A DNA stretch of 64,000 nucleotides from Novosphingobium piscinae (lineage in GTDB: Bacteria; Pseudomonadota; Alphaproteobacteria; Sphingomonadales; Sphingomonadaceae). Of the stretch, positions 44,583 through 53,254 are shown piece by piece. Positions within the stretch are counted from its first letter, which is position 1; each line of letters starts with the position of its first letter. Location: contig NZ_JACLAX010000005.1 in the NCBI RefSeq assembly GCF_014230355.1, positions 159,291 to 223,290 of the forward strand. Direction: 5' to 3'. A program made the position numbers and the translations under genes. The notes beneath the pieces were generated by a model, which saw only the letters and a program-made list of their open reading frames with translations, ran no database searches and had not been told where the DNA came from.

Positions 44583-45044
44583 TTAGCCCTCGGCCTGCTC
44601 GTCGGCAGCAGCCTCGGCCGGAGCCGCTTCAGCAGCAGCCTCTTCAGCGGCCGGGGCCTCTTCCACCGCCGGAGCGGCGGCGGCAGCAGCGGCGGCCTCC
44701 TCGGCCTCACGCAGCTTCTCGGCCTTCTCCTCGGCGCGTTCCTTGGCCTTGGCGCCCGGCTCACCCTTCTTCGGGTTGACGGTGGCGGCGCGCTCCTTGA
44801 TCCCGGCCTTGTCGAGCATGCGGGCGACGCGGTCGGTCGGCTGCGCGCCAACGCCCAGCCAGTACTTCACGCGGTCCTCGACCAGGCGCACGCGGTTGGC
44901 ATCGTCCTTGGCGAGCAGCGGGTTGTAGGTGCCGACCTGCTCCAGGTACTTGCCATCGCGCGGCGCGCGCGAGTTGGCGACGACGATCTTGTAGTAGGGG
45001 CGCTTCTTGGAACCGCCACGCGACAGACGCAGAGAAACCGACAT
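44583..45044 (-). CDS. rpsP: 30S ribosomal protein S16 with long acidic Ala/Glu tail
   Basis: This is a 153-residue protein. The first ~82 residues are normal S16 ([55 protein letters not shown]). The C-terminal 70 residues are an Ala/Glu-rich low-complexity helix ([20 protein letters not shown]) not needed for the S16 fold. Such tails are recurrent in alphaproteobacterial S16. It heads the rpsP-rimM-...-rplS operon, 40 bases after ffh, the common ffh-rpsP order. Confidence 0.95.
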   Translation of the reverse strand: MSVSLRLSRGGSKKRPYYKIVVANSRAPRDGKYLEQVGTYNPLLAKDDANRVRLVEDRVKYWLGVGAQPTDRVARMLDKAGIKERAATVNPKKGEPGAKAKERAEEKAEKLREAEEAAAAAAAAPAVEEAPAAEEAAAEAAPAEAAADEQAEG

Positions 45045-45084
45045 GGGAACTACCTTTCATTAAACTTTGAACTGAAACGGAAAA

Positions 45085-46569
45085 TCACTTCTTCTTGAGC
45101 AGGTCGCCGAGGTTGGCGGGCATGTTGCCCATGCCTGGCAGGCCCGGCAGCCCGGCGCCGCCCGCGCCGCCACCCAGACCTTGCCCGCCGAGCCCCGGCA
45201 TCGCAGCGTCGAGGCCGCCCTTGCCGAACATCGCGGCCAGCCCCTTGAGCCCGCCCATCTTCTTGATCTGCTTCATCGCGCGCTCCATTTCCTGGTGCAT
45301 CTTGATGAGCTTGTTGACGTCCTGAACCTGGGTGCCCGAACCGTTGGCAATGCGGATCTTGCGCTTGGCGTTGAGCAGCTCGGGCTTGGCGCGCTCCTTG
45401 GGGGTCATCGACCCGATGATCGCGTCCATGCGCAGCAGCACCCGGTCGTCCATGCCGCTGGCAGCCATCGCCGCCTTGGCCTTCTTCATGCCCGGCATCA
45501 TGCCCGCCAGCATGCCGAGCCCGCCCATGTTCTGCATCTGCTTCAGCTGCATGCGCAGGTCGTTCATGTCGAACTGACCCTTGGCCATGCGCTGCGCGAG
45601 CTTCTCGGCGTCCTCGACCTCGATCGTTGCCGCGGCCTTTTCGACCATCGAGACGATATCGCCCATGCCGAGAATGCGGTTGGCGACGCGGGCGGGATGG
45701 AACGGCTCGAGCGCGTCCATCTTCTCGCCGGTACCGGCGAACTTGATCGGCTTGCCGGTGACCGCGCGCATCGACAGCGCCGCACCGCCGCGGGCATCGC
45801 CGTCCATCCGGGTCAGGATCACGCCGGTCAGGCTGACCTGCCCGGCGAACGACTGCGCGACATTGACCGCGTCCTGGCCGGTCAGCGAATCGACGACGAG
45901 GAGGATCTCCTTCGGCGCCGAGATGGCGGAGACGGCCTTCATCTCCTCCATCAGCGCCTGATCGACATGGAGCCGGCCGGCAGTGTCGAGCAGCAGCACG
46001 TCGACCGCCTGGAGCTTCGCGGCATTGAGCGCGCGGGTGGCGATGTCGACCGGCTGCTGGCCGGGAATGATCGGCAGGGTGGCAACGCCGACCTGCTCGC
46101 CCAGCACCTTGAGCTGTTCCTGCGCGGCCGGGCGGTTGACGTCGAGCGACGCCATCATCGCCTTCTTGCCGTGCTTCTCCTTGATCAGCTTGGCCAGCTT
46201 GGCCGTGCTGGTGGTCTTGCCCGAGCCCTGCAGGCCGACCATCATGATCACCACCGGCGGCGCGGCGTTGAGATCGAGGCCCACGGCCTCACCGCCGCCG
46301 TCCCCGCCGCCGAGCATCTCGACCAGGGCATCGTTGACGATCTTGACGACCTGCTGGCCGGGCGTGACCGAGCGCAGGACCGACTGGCCGACGGCCTTCT
46401 CGGTCACGTCGTCGATGAAGCGGCGCGCGACCGGCAGGGCGACGTCGGCCTCGAGCAGCGCGATCCGCACCTCGCGCATCGCGTCGCGGACATCCTGCTC
46501 GTTCAGCGCACCGCGGCCGCGCAGCTTGTCGAACACCCCGCCGAGGCGATCGGACAATGTGTCGAACAT
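45085..46569 (-). CDS. ffh: Signal recognition particle protein Ffh
   Basis: This 494-residue GTPase has N, G and M domains. GTPase motifs: GLQGSGKTTSTAKLA, DTAGRLHVDQALM, TRMDGDARGGAALS. The methionine-rich M domain (MRLQLKQMQNMGGLGMLAGMMPGM read in parts) binds SRP RNA and signal peptides. A Gly/Pro-rich tail (GGQGLGGGAGGAG) follows. It targets membrane proteins to FtsY and the SecYEG translocon. It is transcribed ahead of rpsP, so SRP, ribosome and tRNA modification genes form one block. The tRNA-Ala lies just upstream on the same strand. Confidence 0.97.
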   Translation of the reverse strand: MFDTLSDRLGGVFDKLRGRGALNEQDVRDAMREVRIALLEADVALPVARRFIDDVTEKAVGQSVLRSVTPGQQVVKIVNDALVEMLGGGDGGGEAVGLDLNAAPPVVIMMVGLQGSGKTTSTAKLAKLIKEKHGKKAMMASLDVNRPAAQEQLKVLGEQVGVATLPIIPGQQPVDIATRALNAAKLQAVDVLLLDTAGRLHVDQALMEEMKAVSAISAPKEILLVVDSLTGQDAVNVAQSFAGQVSLTGVILTRMDGDARGGAALSMRAVTGKPIKFAGTGEKMDALEPFHPARVANRILGMGDIVSMVEKAAATIEVEDAEKLAQRMAKGQFDMNDLRMQLKQMQNMGGLGMLAGMMPGMKKAKAAMAASGMDDRVLLRMDAIIGSMTPKERAKPELLNAKRKIRIANGSGTQVQDVNKLIKMHQEMERAMKQIKKMGGLKGLAAMFGKGGLDAAMPGLGGQGLGGGAGGAGLPGLPGMGNMPANLGDLLKKK

Positions 46570-46727
46570 GGCCGCCTTACTCCGCCAGGGTCCGCGGACC
46601 CATCACGCCAAAGACGCCGGTGGGCGAAACCTCGCCGACCAGCGTGTCGAAACCGGCCCTAAGCGAAAAACGCCGGCGGACGAAACCTCGTCGGCCAGCG
46701 TATCGCACAAGGGCGAACCCGGGTGGA
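46570..46727. other. Short region between tRNA-Ala and ffh with a pair of 35-bp direct repeats
   Basis: No gene is visible. Two diverged 35-base direct repeats lie at 46615-46649 and 46671-46705, reading on the minus strand like CGCTGGCCGACGAGGTTTCG. They may act as leader structures for ffh or be fragments of a dispersed repeat. Confidence 0.5.
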
Positions 46728-46803
46728 TGGTGGAGCCTAGCGGGATCGAACCGCTGACCTCCTGCATGCCATGCAGGCGCTCTCCCAGCTGAGCTAAGGC
46801 CCC
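46728..46803 (-). tRNA. tRNA-Ala (anticodon GGC)
   Basis: The minus-strand cloverleaf has acceptor arms GGGGCCT and AGGCTCC (one G-T pair), D-arm TAGCTCAGCTGGGAGAGC, anticodon stem CCTGC/GCAGG enclosing loop ATGGCAT (anticodon GGC at its centre), and a T-arm with GGTTCGATCCC. The terminal CCA is encoded (46728-46730). It decodes GCC/GCT codons, heavily used in this GC-rich genome. Confidence 0.95.
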
Positions 46804-46961
46804 ATTCCAACCATGTTGCGGATGGTCCCGAAGGGCCTTCCGCATCCCGCCGACCTGGTGGGTCATGCCGGGAGGCGCCCCTTTATTGGCACCTCGCCGG
46901 CTTGGCAAGCGGGAAAAACCGGGCGCGGAAAAATTCTCCCGCGCACCGGAAACCGCGCCGA

Positions 46962-47276
46962 TCAGCCCTCGTCGGGGTCGCCGTCGTCGGCCACGCCCAC
47001 GCCCAGGTCGTCGTCGCCGCCCAGGTCCACGTCGTTGTCCGGGCTGTCGCCGTCCTCGTCGATGTCCAGATCCTCCTCGGCGAGGTCGACATCGGCCTCC
47101 TCGGGCTTCTTCTGGATCTCTTCATAGGGAATCGGCTGCTTCGACTTGAGCACCGGCTCCGGGTGCCAGGCATGGCCGCACTCGATGCAGGTGACCGGGT
47201 CGTCCTTGCCCAGATCGTAGAAGCGGGTGCCGCACTTCGGGCAGCCATGCTTGGCGCCCCATTCAGGCTTGACCAT
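46962..47276 (-). CDS. TIGR02300 family FYDLN-acid protein
   Basis: This is a 104-residue protein. The ATG at 47276 has GAGGAATTG upstream. A zinc-ribbon-like pair CPKC/CIEC brackets the signature TRFYDLGKDDPVTC. From residue 60 on, the chain is almost all Asp/Glu/Gly (DVDLAEEDLDIDEDG). The family is characteristic of alphaproteobacteria and has no proven function. It is alone on the minus strand opposite aroA. Confidence 0.88.
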   Translation of the reverse strand: MVKPEWGAKHGCPKCGTRFYDLGKDDPVTCIECGHAWHPEPVLKSKQPIPYEEIQKKPEEADVDLAEEDLDIDEDGDSPDNDVDLGGDDDLGVGVADDGDPDEG

Positions 47277-47485
47277 TGCAATTCCTCGTCTTGGCCCGCC
47301 GCCATGGCTCGGACCTGAAAACCGTTCGCGTTGATGGGAAGGCCGGGCCGAGAAATCAACCGGATTGATTCCGGTCGGGCTGGTTCGGCTTGGGGCCATC
47401 AACAGGGCGGGCGCCTTGCCATAGCCGGTGCGCGCTGTCAAAAGCCGCGCGCCTCCGGCATCCCCAATCGAGAAAGACCGCCTCC

Positions 47486-48835
47486 GTGAGCTCCGCCGAC
47501 CCCGCCGCTGCCCGCCCTCGCCGCTTCCTGCCTGCCGGGCCGCTGACCGGGCGGATTCGCGTGCCTGGCGACAAGTCGATCAGCCACCGCTCGATCATGC
47601 TCGGCGCCCTTGCCGTGGGCGAGACGCGCGTCACCGGCCTGCTCGAAGGCGAGGACGTGCTCTCAACCGCCGCGGCCATGCGCGCGATGGGGGCGACGAT
47701 CACCCGCGAGACCGACGGCACCTGGTCGATCCACGGAGTCGGCGTCGGCGGACTGCTGCAGCCCAGCCAGGCGCTCGACATGGGCAATTCCGGCACCTCG
47801 ACCCGGCTGCTGATGGGGCTGGTCGCGGCCCACGCGATCACCGCCACCTTTGTCGGCGACGCCAGCCTGTCGCAACGGCCGATGGGCCGGGTGATCGATC
47901 CGCTCGCGCAGATGGGCGCCGACTTCACCGCCTCGCCGGGCGGCCGTCTGCCACTGACCATGCGCGGCGCCGCCCCCGCGGTGCCGATCGAGTACCGCCT
48001 CCCGGTCGCCTCGGCCCAGGTCAAGAGCGCTATCCTGCTGGCTGGGCTCAACACGCCGGGGATCACCACGGTGATCGAGCCAGTCCCGACCCGCGACCAC
48101 TCCGAGCGCATGCTGCGCGGCTTCGGCGCCGAACTGACGGTCGAGGTCGAGCGCGACGGCACCCGCATCATCCGCCTGCGCGGCGAGGCCGAGTTCCGCC
48201 CGCAGCGGATCGTCGTGCCGGGTGATCCCTCCTCGGCCGCCTTCTTCGTCGTCGCCGGACTGATCGTGCCGGGTTCGGACCTGGTGATCGAGAACGTCGG
48301 GCTCAACCCCACCCGCGCCGCCCTGTTCGACGTGTTGCGGCAGATGGGCGGCCAGATCGAGGAGCTCGACCGCCGCGAGGTCGGCGGCGAGCCGGTGGCC
48401 GACCTGCACGTGCGCCACTCCGCCCTGACCGGGATCACGGTCGATCCGGCGGTAGTGCCCAGCATGGTCGACGAGTTCCCGATCCTGTTCGTCGCTGCCG
48501 CACTGGCGCAGGGCCGGACTGTCACCAGCGGGCTCGAGGAGCTGCGCGTCAAGGAGTCGGACCGGATTTCCGCGATGCGCGCCGCGCTCGCCCTCGCCGG
48601 GGCAACCGTGACCGAGACGGAAGATGGCCTGATCATCGACGGTACCGGCGGCGAACCGCTGCCCGGCACGCCACAGGGCGCGCGCGTCACCACCCACCTC
48701 GATCACCGCATCGCGATGAGCCTGGCCGTGGCCGGCCTCGCCAGCCGCGCCGGGGTGGAGGTGGACGATACCCGCCCGATCGCCACCAGCTTCCCGGTGT
48801 TCGAAGGCCTGCTGGAAGGGCTGGTCGCGGCATGA
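47486..48835 (+). CDS. aroA: 3-phosphoshikimate 1-carboxyvinyltransferase (class II-type EPSP synthase)
   Basis: This is a 449-residue protein starting at GTG 47486. The conserved segments PGDKSISHRS, MGNSGTSTRLLMG, TRDHSERML, SAQVKSA and NPTRAA are visible. These match all four class II motifs (R-x-H-x-E, G-D-K-x, S-A-Q-x-K, N-x-T-R) associated with natural glyphosate tolerance. It joins phosphoenolpyruvate to shikimate-3-phosphate in aromatic amino-acid synthesis. Its ATGA overlap with the next small gene suggests coupling. Confidence 0.96.
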   Translation: MSSADPAAARPRRFLPAGPLTGRIRVPGDKSISHRSIMLGALAVGETRVTGLLEGEDVLSTAAAMRAMGATITRETDGTWSIHGVGVGGLLQPSQALDMGNSGTSTRLLMGLVAAHAITATFVGDASLSQRPMGRVIDPLAQMGADFTASPGGRLPLTMRGAAPAVPIEYRLPVASAQVKSAILLAGLNTPGITTVIEPVPTRDHSERMLRGFGAELTVEVERDGTRIIRLRGEAEFRPQRIVVPGDPSSAAFFVVAGLIVPGSDLVIENVGLNPTRAALFDVLRQMGGQIEELDRREVGGEPVADLHVRHSALTGITVDPAVVPSMVDEFPILFVAAALAQGRTVTSGLEELRVKESDRISAMRAALALAGATVTETEDGLIIDGTGGEPLPGTPQGARVTTHLDHRIAMSLAVAGLASRAGVEVDDTRPIATSFPVFEGLLEGLVAA

Positions 48836-49095
48836 TCCTGCCGATCGGTGAGACCCTGGCCAATCTCTGCGGCTTCGCCGGCATGGCCTGCATCGTCATC
48901 GCCTATGCCTATGGTACCGGCAACTCCGCGCCCAATCCCTATGTCCAGCACGGGCTCAATCTGGCGGGATCGCTGCTGCTGACCGTCTCGCTGCTGGTCA
49001 ACCTCAACCCCGCCTCGCTGGTGCTGGAGGGGTTCTGGGCGGCCATCGCGCTCTATGGACTGGTCAAGGCGGCGCGTCAGGGGCGCCGGGCATGA
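48832..49095 (+). CDS. Small membrane protein (CBU_0592-like)
   Basis: This is an 87-residue protein with three hydrophobic segments. The pattern GFAGMACIVIAYA, GLNLAGSLLLTVSLLVNLNP and the closing FWAAIALYGL is typical of CBU_0592-like proteins whose function is unknown. Its ATG overlaps the aroA TGA (ATGA), and its stop overlaps the cmk start by four bases, so aroA, this gene and cmk are translationally chained. Confidence 0.78.
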   Translation: MILPIGETLANLCGFAGMACIVIAYAYGTGNSAPNPYVQHGLNLAGSLLLTVSLLVNLNPASLVLEGFWAAIALYGLVKAARQGRRA

Positions 49096-49742
49096 GCGAT
49101 CCTGGCCCGAACCGCCCGCGCATCATCGCGGTCGACGGCCCCACCGCCTCGGGCAAGGGCACCATCGCCCAGGCTCTCGCCAGCCATTTCGGCCTGCCGC
49201 ACCTCGATACCGGGCTGCTCTATCGCGCGGTCGGCTGGCACTGCCGCAGCCGCGGCGGCAATCCCGACGACCCTGCCGACGCCCTCGCCGCGACCCGCTT
49301 TCCCGATGCCCTGCTGGCCGATCCGGCGCTGCGCCGCGAGGAGACCGGCGGCCTGGCCAGCCGCGTCTCGCTTCACCCCGCGGTGCGCCAGGCCCTGTTC
49401 GAGCGGCAGCGCGCCTTCGCGCTCCAGCCTGGCGGTGCGGTGCTCGACGGGCGCGATATCGGCACGGTGATCGCCCCGGAGGCCCCGGCCAAGCTGTTCG
49501 TCACCGCCAGCGTGGCGGCGCGGGCGCAGCGCCGGTTCCTGGAAATGCAGGCGCGCGGCGAGCCGGTCAGCCTCGCCGCGATCGAGGCCGACCTGGCCGA
49601 ACGCGACCGGCGCGACCGCAGCCGCAGCACGGCCCCCCTGGTCGCCGCCCCCGATGCGGTGGTGCTCGACACCTCGGACCTGTCGCGCGACGAGGCGATT
49701 GCCGCAGCGATCGCGCTGGTGGAACTGAAGCTAGCAGGCTGA
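49092..49742 (+). CDS. cmk: Cytidylate kinase
   Basis: This is a 216-residue protein. The N-terminus is RIIAVDGPTASGKGTIAQALA (ATP loop), then DTGLLYRAVG for substrate contacts, and DRRDRSRSTAPL, with VLDTSDL at the end, typical of Cmk. It phosphorylates CMP and dCMP. The aroA-(membrane protein)-cmk-rpsA order is the usual one for this region. Start codon ATG 49092 overlaps the previous stop. Confidence 0.96.
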   Translation: MSDPGPNRPRIIAVDGPTASGKGTIAQALASHFGLPHLDTGLLYRAVGWHCRSRGGNPDDPADALAATRFPDALLADPALRREETGGLASRVSLHPAVRQALFERQRAFALQPGGAVLDGRDIGTVIAPEAPAKLFVTASVAARAQRRFLEMQARGEPVSLAAIEADLAERDRRDRSRSTAPLVAAPDAVVLDTSDLSRDEAIAAAIALVELKLAG

Positions 49743-50118
49743 GCGGATCGGGGCCTGCGGCCACCCCGGCCCGACAGAAACCGCCGCGCCCTGTCCTACA
49801 GCGCGCGCCGTCGGCAAGGTGATCTCGGCCCCACCCCCTGAGCGATCCGCACGTTTTGCCGCTGGACCCTGTCAACCGTGTCAACACCCCCCGCATGGCC
49901 CGCCGCAAAGAGCCCCATTTTCCTTGCATTTCCGTGGTCACGGGCCTAAGCGCCGCCGGTCCCGCGGCCCGAATCCGGTCCGGGGGACGCCGCGGACGGC
50001 ATTCGGCTCCCGCGGCGGTTCGGCCCTTTTTGGCCCACGTCCGCATGGGGCGGTGCGTGGAGGAAAGACCGGCGGAGACAACCGCCTGGCCGGAAACACA
50101 GTAGAGTAGGACAAGACC
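49743..50118. other. rpsA leader: candidate promoter and structured 5' UTR
   Basis: These 376 bases contain no gene. TTGCAT at 49924-49929 and TAAGCG at 49947-49952 are separated by 17 bases and could be a promoter. A perfect hairpin CGCCGCGG/CCGCGGCG (49988-49995, 50010-50017) is followed by GGCCCTTTTTGGCC. S1 autoregulates its own mRNA in other bacteria, so a structured leader is plausible. Confidence 0.4.
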
Positions 50119-51834
50119 ATGGCCTCTACGGCTACCCCCAGCCGCGACGATTTCGCGGCTCTCCTTGACGAAACCCTCGGCTCGGCCGCCAGCGGCGGCT
50201 TCGAAGGCCGCGTCGTCAAGGGCACCGTCACCGCGATCGAGAACGACAAGGCCGTCATCGACGTCGGCCTGAAGAGCGAGGGCCGCGTGCCCCTGCGCGA
50301 ATTCGCCATGCCCGGCCAGCCGCACGGCCTGTCGGTCGGCGACGAGGTCGAAGTCTATGTCGACCGCGTCGAGAACGCCGACGGCGAAGCCATGCTGTCG
50401 CGTGACCGCGCCCGCCGCGAAGCCGCCTGGGACAAGCTGGAAAGCGAGTTCGGCGAAGGCAAGCGTGTCGAGGGCGTAATCTTCGGCCGCGTCAAGGGCG
50501 GCTTCACCGTCGACCTCGACGGCGCCGTGGCCTTCCTGCCCGGCTCGCAGGTCGACATCCGCCCGGTCCGCGACGTCACTCCGCTGATGGACATCCCGCA
50601 GCCGTTCCAGATCCTCAAGATGGACCGCCGCCGCGGCAACATCGTGGTCTCGCGCCGCGCCGTGCTGGAAGAGACCCGCGCCGAGCAGCGTTCGGGCCTG
50701 ATCCAGAACCTGGCCGAGGGCCAGATCATCGACGGCGTCGTCAAGAACATCACCGACTACGGTGCCTTCGTCGATCTCGGCGGCATCGACGGCCTGCTCC
50801 ATGTCACCGACATGAGCTACAAGCGCGTCAACCACCCGTCGGAAGTCATCAACATCGGTGACACCGTCCGCGTCCAGATCGTCCGCATCAACCAGGACAC
50901 CCAGCGCATCAGCCTGGGCATGAAGCAGCTGGAAAGCGATCCGTGGGATGGCGTGGCCGCCAAGTACCCGATGGGCGCCAAGCTGCGCGGCACCGTGACG
51001 AACATCACCGAATACGGTGCCTTCGTCGAACTGGAGCCGGGCATCGAAGGCCTGGTCCACGTTTCGGAAATGTCCTGGACCAAGAAGAACGTCCACCCCG
51101 GCAAGATCGTTTCGACCTCGCAGGAAGTCGACGTGATGGTGCTCGAGGTCGACAGCGACAAGCGCCGCATCTCGCTCGGTCTGAAGCAGGCCCAGCAGAA
51201 CCCCTGGGAAGCCTTCGCCGAGAAGCACCCGGTCGGTTCGACCGTGGAAGGCGAAGTCAAGAACGCGACCGAGTTCGGCCTGTTCATCGGCCTCGACGGC
51301 GACGTCGACGGCATGGTCCACATGTCGGACATCGCCTGGGGCATCTCGGGCGAGGACGCGCTGGCCCTGCACCGCAAGGGCGAGCAGGTTTCGGCCATCG
51401 TGCTTGACGTCGATGTCGAGAAGGAGCGCATCAGCCTCGGCATGAAGCAGCTCGAGAAGGGCGCTCCGGCGGCCGGCGGTGTGGCTGCGGCCGGCGGCGC
51501 GGGTTCGCTGCGCCGCGGCGAGGTCGTCACGGTCACCGTGCTCGAGGTCCGCGACGGCGGTCTCGAGGTGCAGGCTGGCGACGACGGCGCCACCGGCTTC
51601 ATCAAGCGTTCGGACCTCGGCCGCGACCGCGACGAGCAGCGTCCGGACCGCTTCCAGGTCGGCCAGAAGCTCGATGCCATGGTCACCGGGTTCGATCGCT
51701 CGAAGAAGCCGAACTTCTCGGTCAAGGCCCGCCAGCTGGCCGAAGAGAAGGAAGCGGTCGAGCAGTACGGTTCGTCGGATGCCGGCGCTTCGCTGGGCGA
51801 CATCCTCGGCGCCGCGCTGAAGGCCAAGCAGTAA
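50119..51834 (+). CDS. rpsA: 30S ribosomal protein S1
   Basis: This is a 571-residue protein with six S1 (OB-fold) repeats. Recurring segments are GTVTAIENDKAVIDVGLKSEG, GVIFGRVKGGFTVDLDG, GVVKNITDYGAFVDLGG, GTVTNITEYGAFVELEPG and GEVKNATEFGLFIGLDG (each given in part). S1 unfolds mRNA leaders for initiation. An Ala/Gly spacer (GAPAAGGVAAAGGAGS) precedes the last repeat. It ends at a strong intrinsic terminator. In many relatives ihfB follows, but here a gloB gene comes next. Confidence 0.97.
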   Translation: MASTATPSRDDFAALLDETLGSAASGGFEGRVVKGTVTAIENDKAVIDVGLKSEGRVPLREFAMPGQPHGLSVGDEVEVYVDRVENADGEAMLSRDRARREAAWDKLESEFGEGKRVEGVIFGRVKGGFTVDLDGAVAFLPGSQVDIRPVRDVTPLMDIPQPFQILKMDRRRGNIVVSRRAVLEETRAEQRSGLIQNLAEGQIIDGVVKNITDYGAFVDLGGIDGLLHVTDMSYKRVNHPSEVINIGDTVRVQIVRINQDTQRISLGMKQLESDPWDGVAAKYPMGAKLRGTVTNITEYGAFVELEPGIEGLVHVSEMSWTKKNVHPGKIVSTSQEVDVMVLEVDSDKRRISLGLKQAQQNPWEAFAEKHPVGSTVEGEVKNATEFGLFIGLDGDVDGMVHMSDIAWGISGEDALALHRKGEQVSAIVLDVDVEKERISLGMKQLEKGAPAAGGVAAAGGAGSLRRGEVVTVTVLEVRDGGLEVQAGDDGATGFIKRSDLGRDRDEQRPDRFQVGQKLDAMVTGFDRSKKPNFSVKARQLAEEKEAVEQYGSSDAGASLGDILGAALKAKQ

Positions 51835-51867
51835 GCTTAGCCTTAGCCCGCAAGGCTGACGGAAACA

Positions 51868-51899
51868 GGCCCGCCCGGAGCGATCCGGGCGGGCCTTTT
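51868..51899 (+). terminator. Intrinsic terminator of rpsA
   Basis: A perfect 11-base stem GGCCCGCCCGG/CCGGGCGGGCC with an AGCGAT loop is followed by TTTT. It lies 34 bases after the rpsA stop codon. Confidence 0.95.
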
Positions 51900-52059
51900 C
51901 GCTGGCGGCGGAGGTCAGGCCGCGCGGGGCCCGGTGGTGCTGCCGGACGCGTGTCAGCAGGGCAAGCAAGGGTGTCGCCGGCGGGCTGATCGAACCCGCG
52001 TGCCCCGCCCTTTCCTAATCCTGCCGCCGTCCCTACCTTTGCCGGCAGAGAGGTCCCCC

Positions 52060-52818
52060 ATGCTCCAGGTTCACCAGTTTCCCTGCCTGTCCGACAACTA
52101 CGGCTACCTGCTACACGATCCGGCCAGCGGCGAGACCGCCGCGATCGATACCCCCGATGCTGCGGTCTATCTGGCCGAGGCCGCGGCACGCGGCTGGCGG
52201 ATCACGCAGATCTGGAACACCCACTGGCATCCCGACCATGCCGGCGGCAATGCGGCGATCAAGGCGGCAACCGGCTGCACCATCGCCGCCCCGGCGGGCG
52301 AGATCGATCGCATCGCCGGGGTCGACCGCGGGGTCGGGCATGGCGACGGGCTCATGCTCGGCGGCTTCACCGCGACGGTGATCGACGTCGGTGGCCATAC
52401 CAGCGGCCATGTCGCCTACCATCTGCCCGCGGCCGGCCTCGCCTTCGTCGGGGATGCCCTGTTCGCGCTGGGCTGCGGCCGGATGTTCGAGGGCACGCCG
52501 GACCAGTTCTGGGCCAGCCTGCTGCGGCTGCGCGCGCTGCCCGCCGATACCCTGCTCCACTGCGCGCACGAATACACCGCCTCGAACGCGCGCTTCGCGC
52601 TGCATGCCGATCCCGACAATGCCGCGCTGCAGGCCTATGCCGCGGAGGTCGCCCGGCTGCGCGCCGACGGGCGCCCCACCGTGCCCATGGCCCTGGGACG
52701 CGAGATCGCCGCCAACCCGTTCCTGCGCGCCGACGATCCGGTGCTTGCCACCCGCTGGGGCGGCGGCTCCCCGGTTGAAACCTTCGCCGCGCTGCGCCGG
52801 GCGAAGGACAGCTTCTAG
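52060..52818 (+). CDS. gloB: Hydroxyacylglutathione hydrolase (glyoxalase II)
   Basis: This 252-residue metallo-beta-lactamase-fold protein starts at ATG 52060 with the sequence LQVHQFPCLSDNYGYLL. The metal-binding THWHPDHAGG motif, GGHTSGH, FVGDALFALGCGRMFEG and HCAHEYT are all present, and the C-terminal glutathione-binding part is intact. It hydrolyses S-lactoylglutathione to lactate. An upstream open extension lacks family sequence and was excluded. It lies between rpsA and the repeat-bearing gap before the lapA-like gene. Confidence 0.95.
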   Translation: MLQVHQFPCLSDNYGYLLHDPASGETAAIDTPDAAVYLAEAAARGWRITQIWNTHWHPDHAGGNAAIKAATGCTIAAPAGEIDRIAGVDRGVGHGDGLMLGGFTATVIDVGGHTSGHVAYHLPAAGLAFVGDALFALGCGRMFEGTPDQFWASLLRLRALPADTLLHCAHEYTASNARFALHADPDNAALQAYAAEVARLRADGRPTVPMALGREIAANPFLRADDPVLATRWGGGSPVETFAALRRAKDSF

Positions 52819-53254
52819 CGCGCGCGGAACAGGTCGGCGGGTACCGCTTGGTGGGGAGCGGACGTTGGGCTCAAACGCGGAGAGGCCGCCCCAAAACGCA
52901 TTCGCACACCCGCACAATGGCACAGCGTCAAAGCTATCGTCGTCCCGGGCTTGACCCGGGACTGGGCTGTTTTCCCCAGCCGTCGCCACGCAAGCCCTGC
53001 CCCGGCTCAAGGCCGGGGCGACGATCAGGGGGTGGTCGTGTGTTCTGTGCGGAGTGGATCTGGATCTCCGACGTGGGGCGCAACATGTCGCCCTAAGCAC
53101 GCCGCACGGCTCCGACCGGGCCGCGCAGCCGCGCGATCCGGCACCCCGGAGCATTGCTCGGAACCGCCCGCGGGGCCTGGCCTGCCCGCCCTTCCCTTCC
53201 GCCGCTTTACCGCCTAGCATCCCTGCCGGGACGCGGGAGAAAGGACACCATGCC
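52819..53254. other. Intergenic region carrying repeat copy B
   Basis: These 436 bases hold no genuine gene. They are dominated by the second copy of the 235-bp repeat (52851-53084), in opposite orientation to the copy at 36.6 kb. About 170 bases of unrelated sequence then lead to the lapA-like gene. Confidence 0.7.
52851..53084 (-). repeat. Dispersed ~235-bp repeat, copy B (inverted relative to copy A)
   Basis: Its reverse complement aligns with 36614-36848 with few mismatches, including identical stretches such as CGACCACCCCCTGATCGTCG and CCCCGGCCTTGAGCCGGGGC. The palindromic core CCCGGGCTTGACCCGGG occurs inside 52938-52961. No protein is encoded. Confidence 0.9.
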
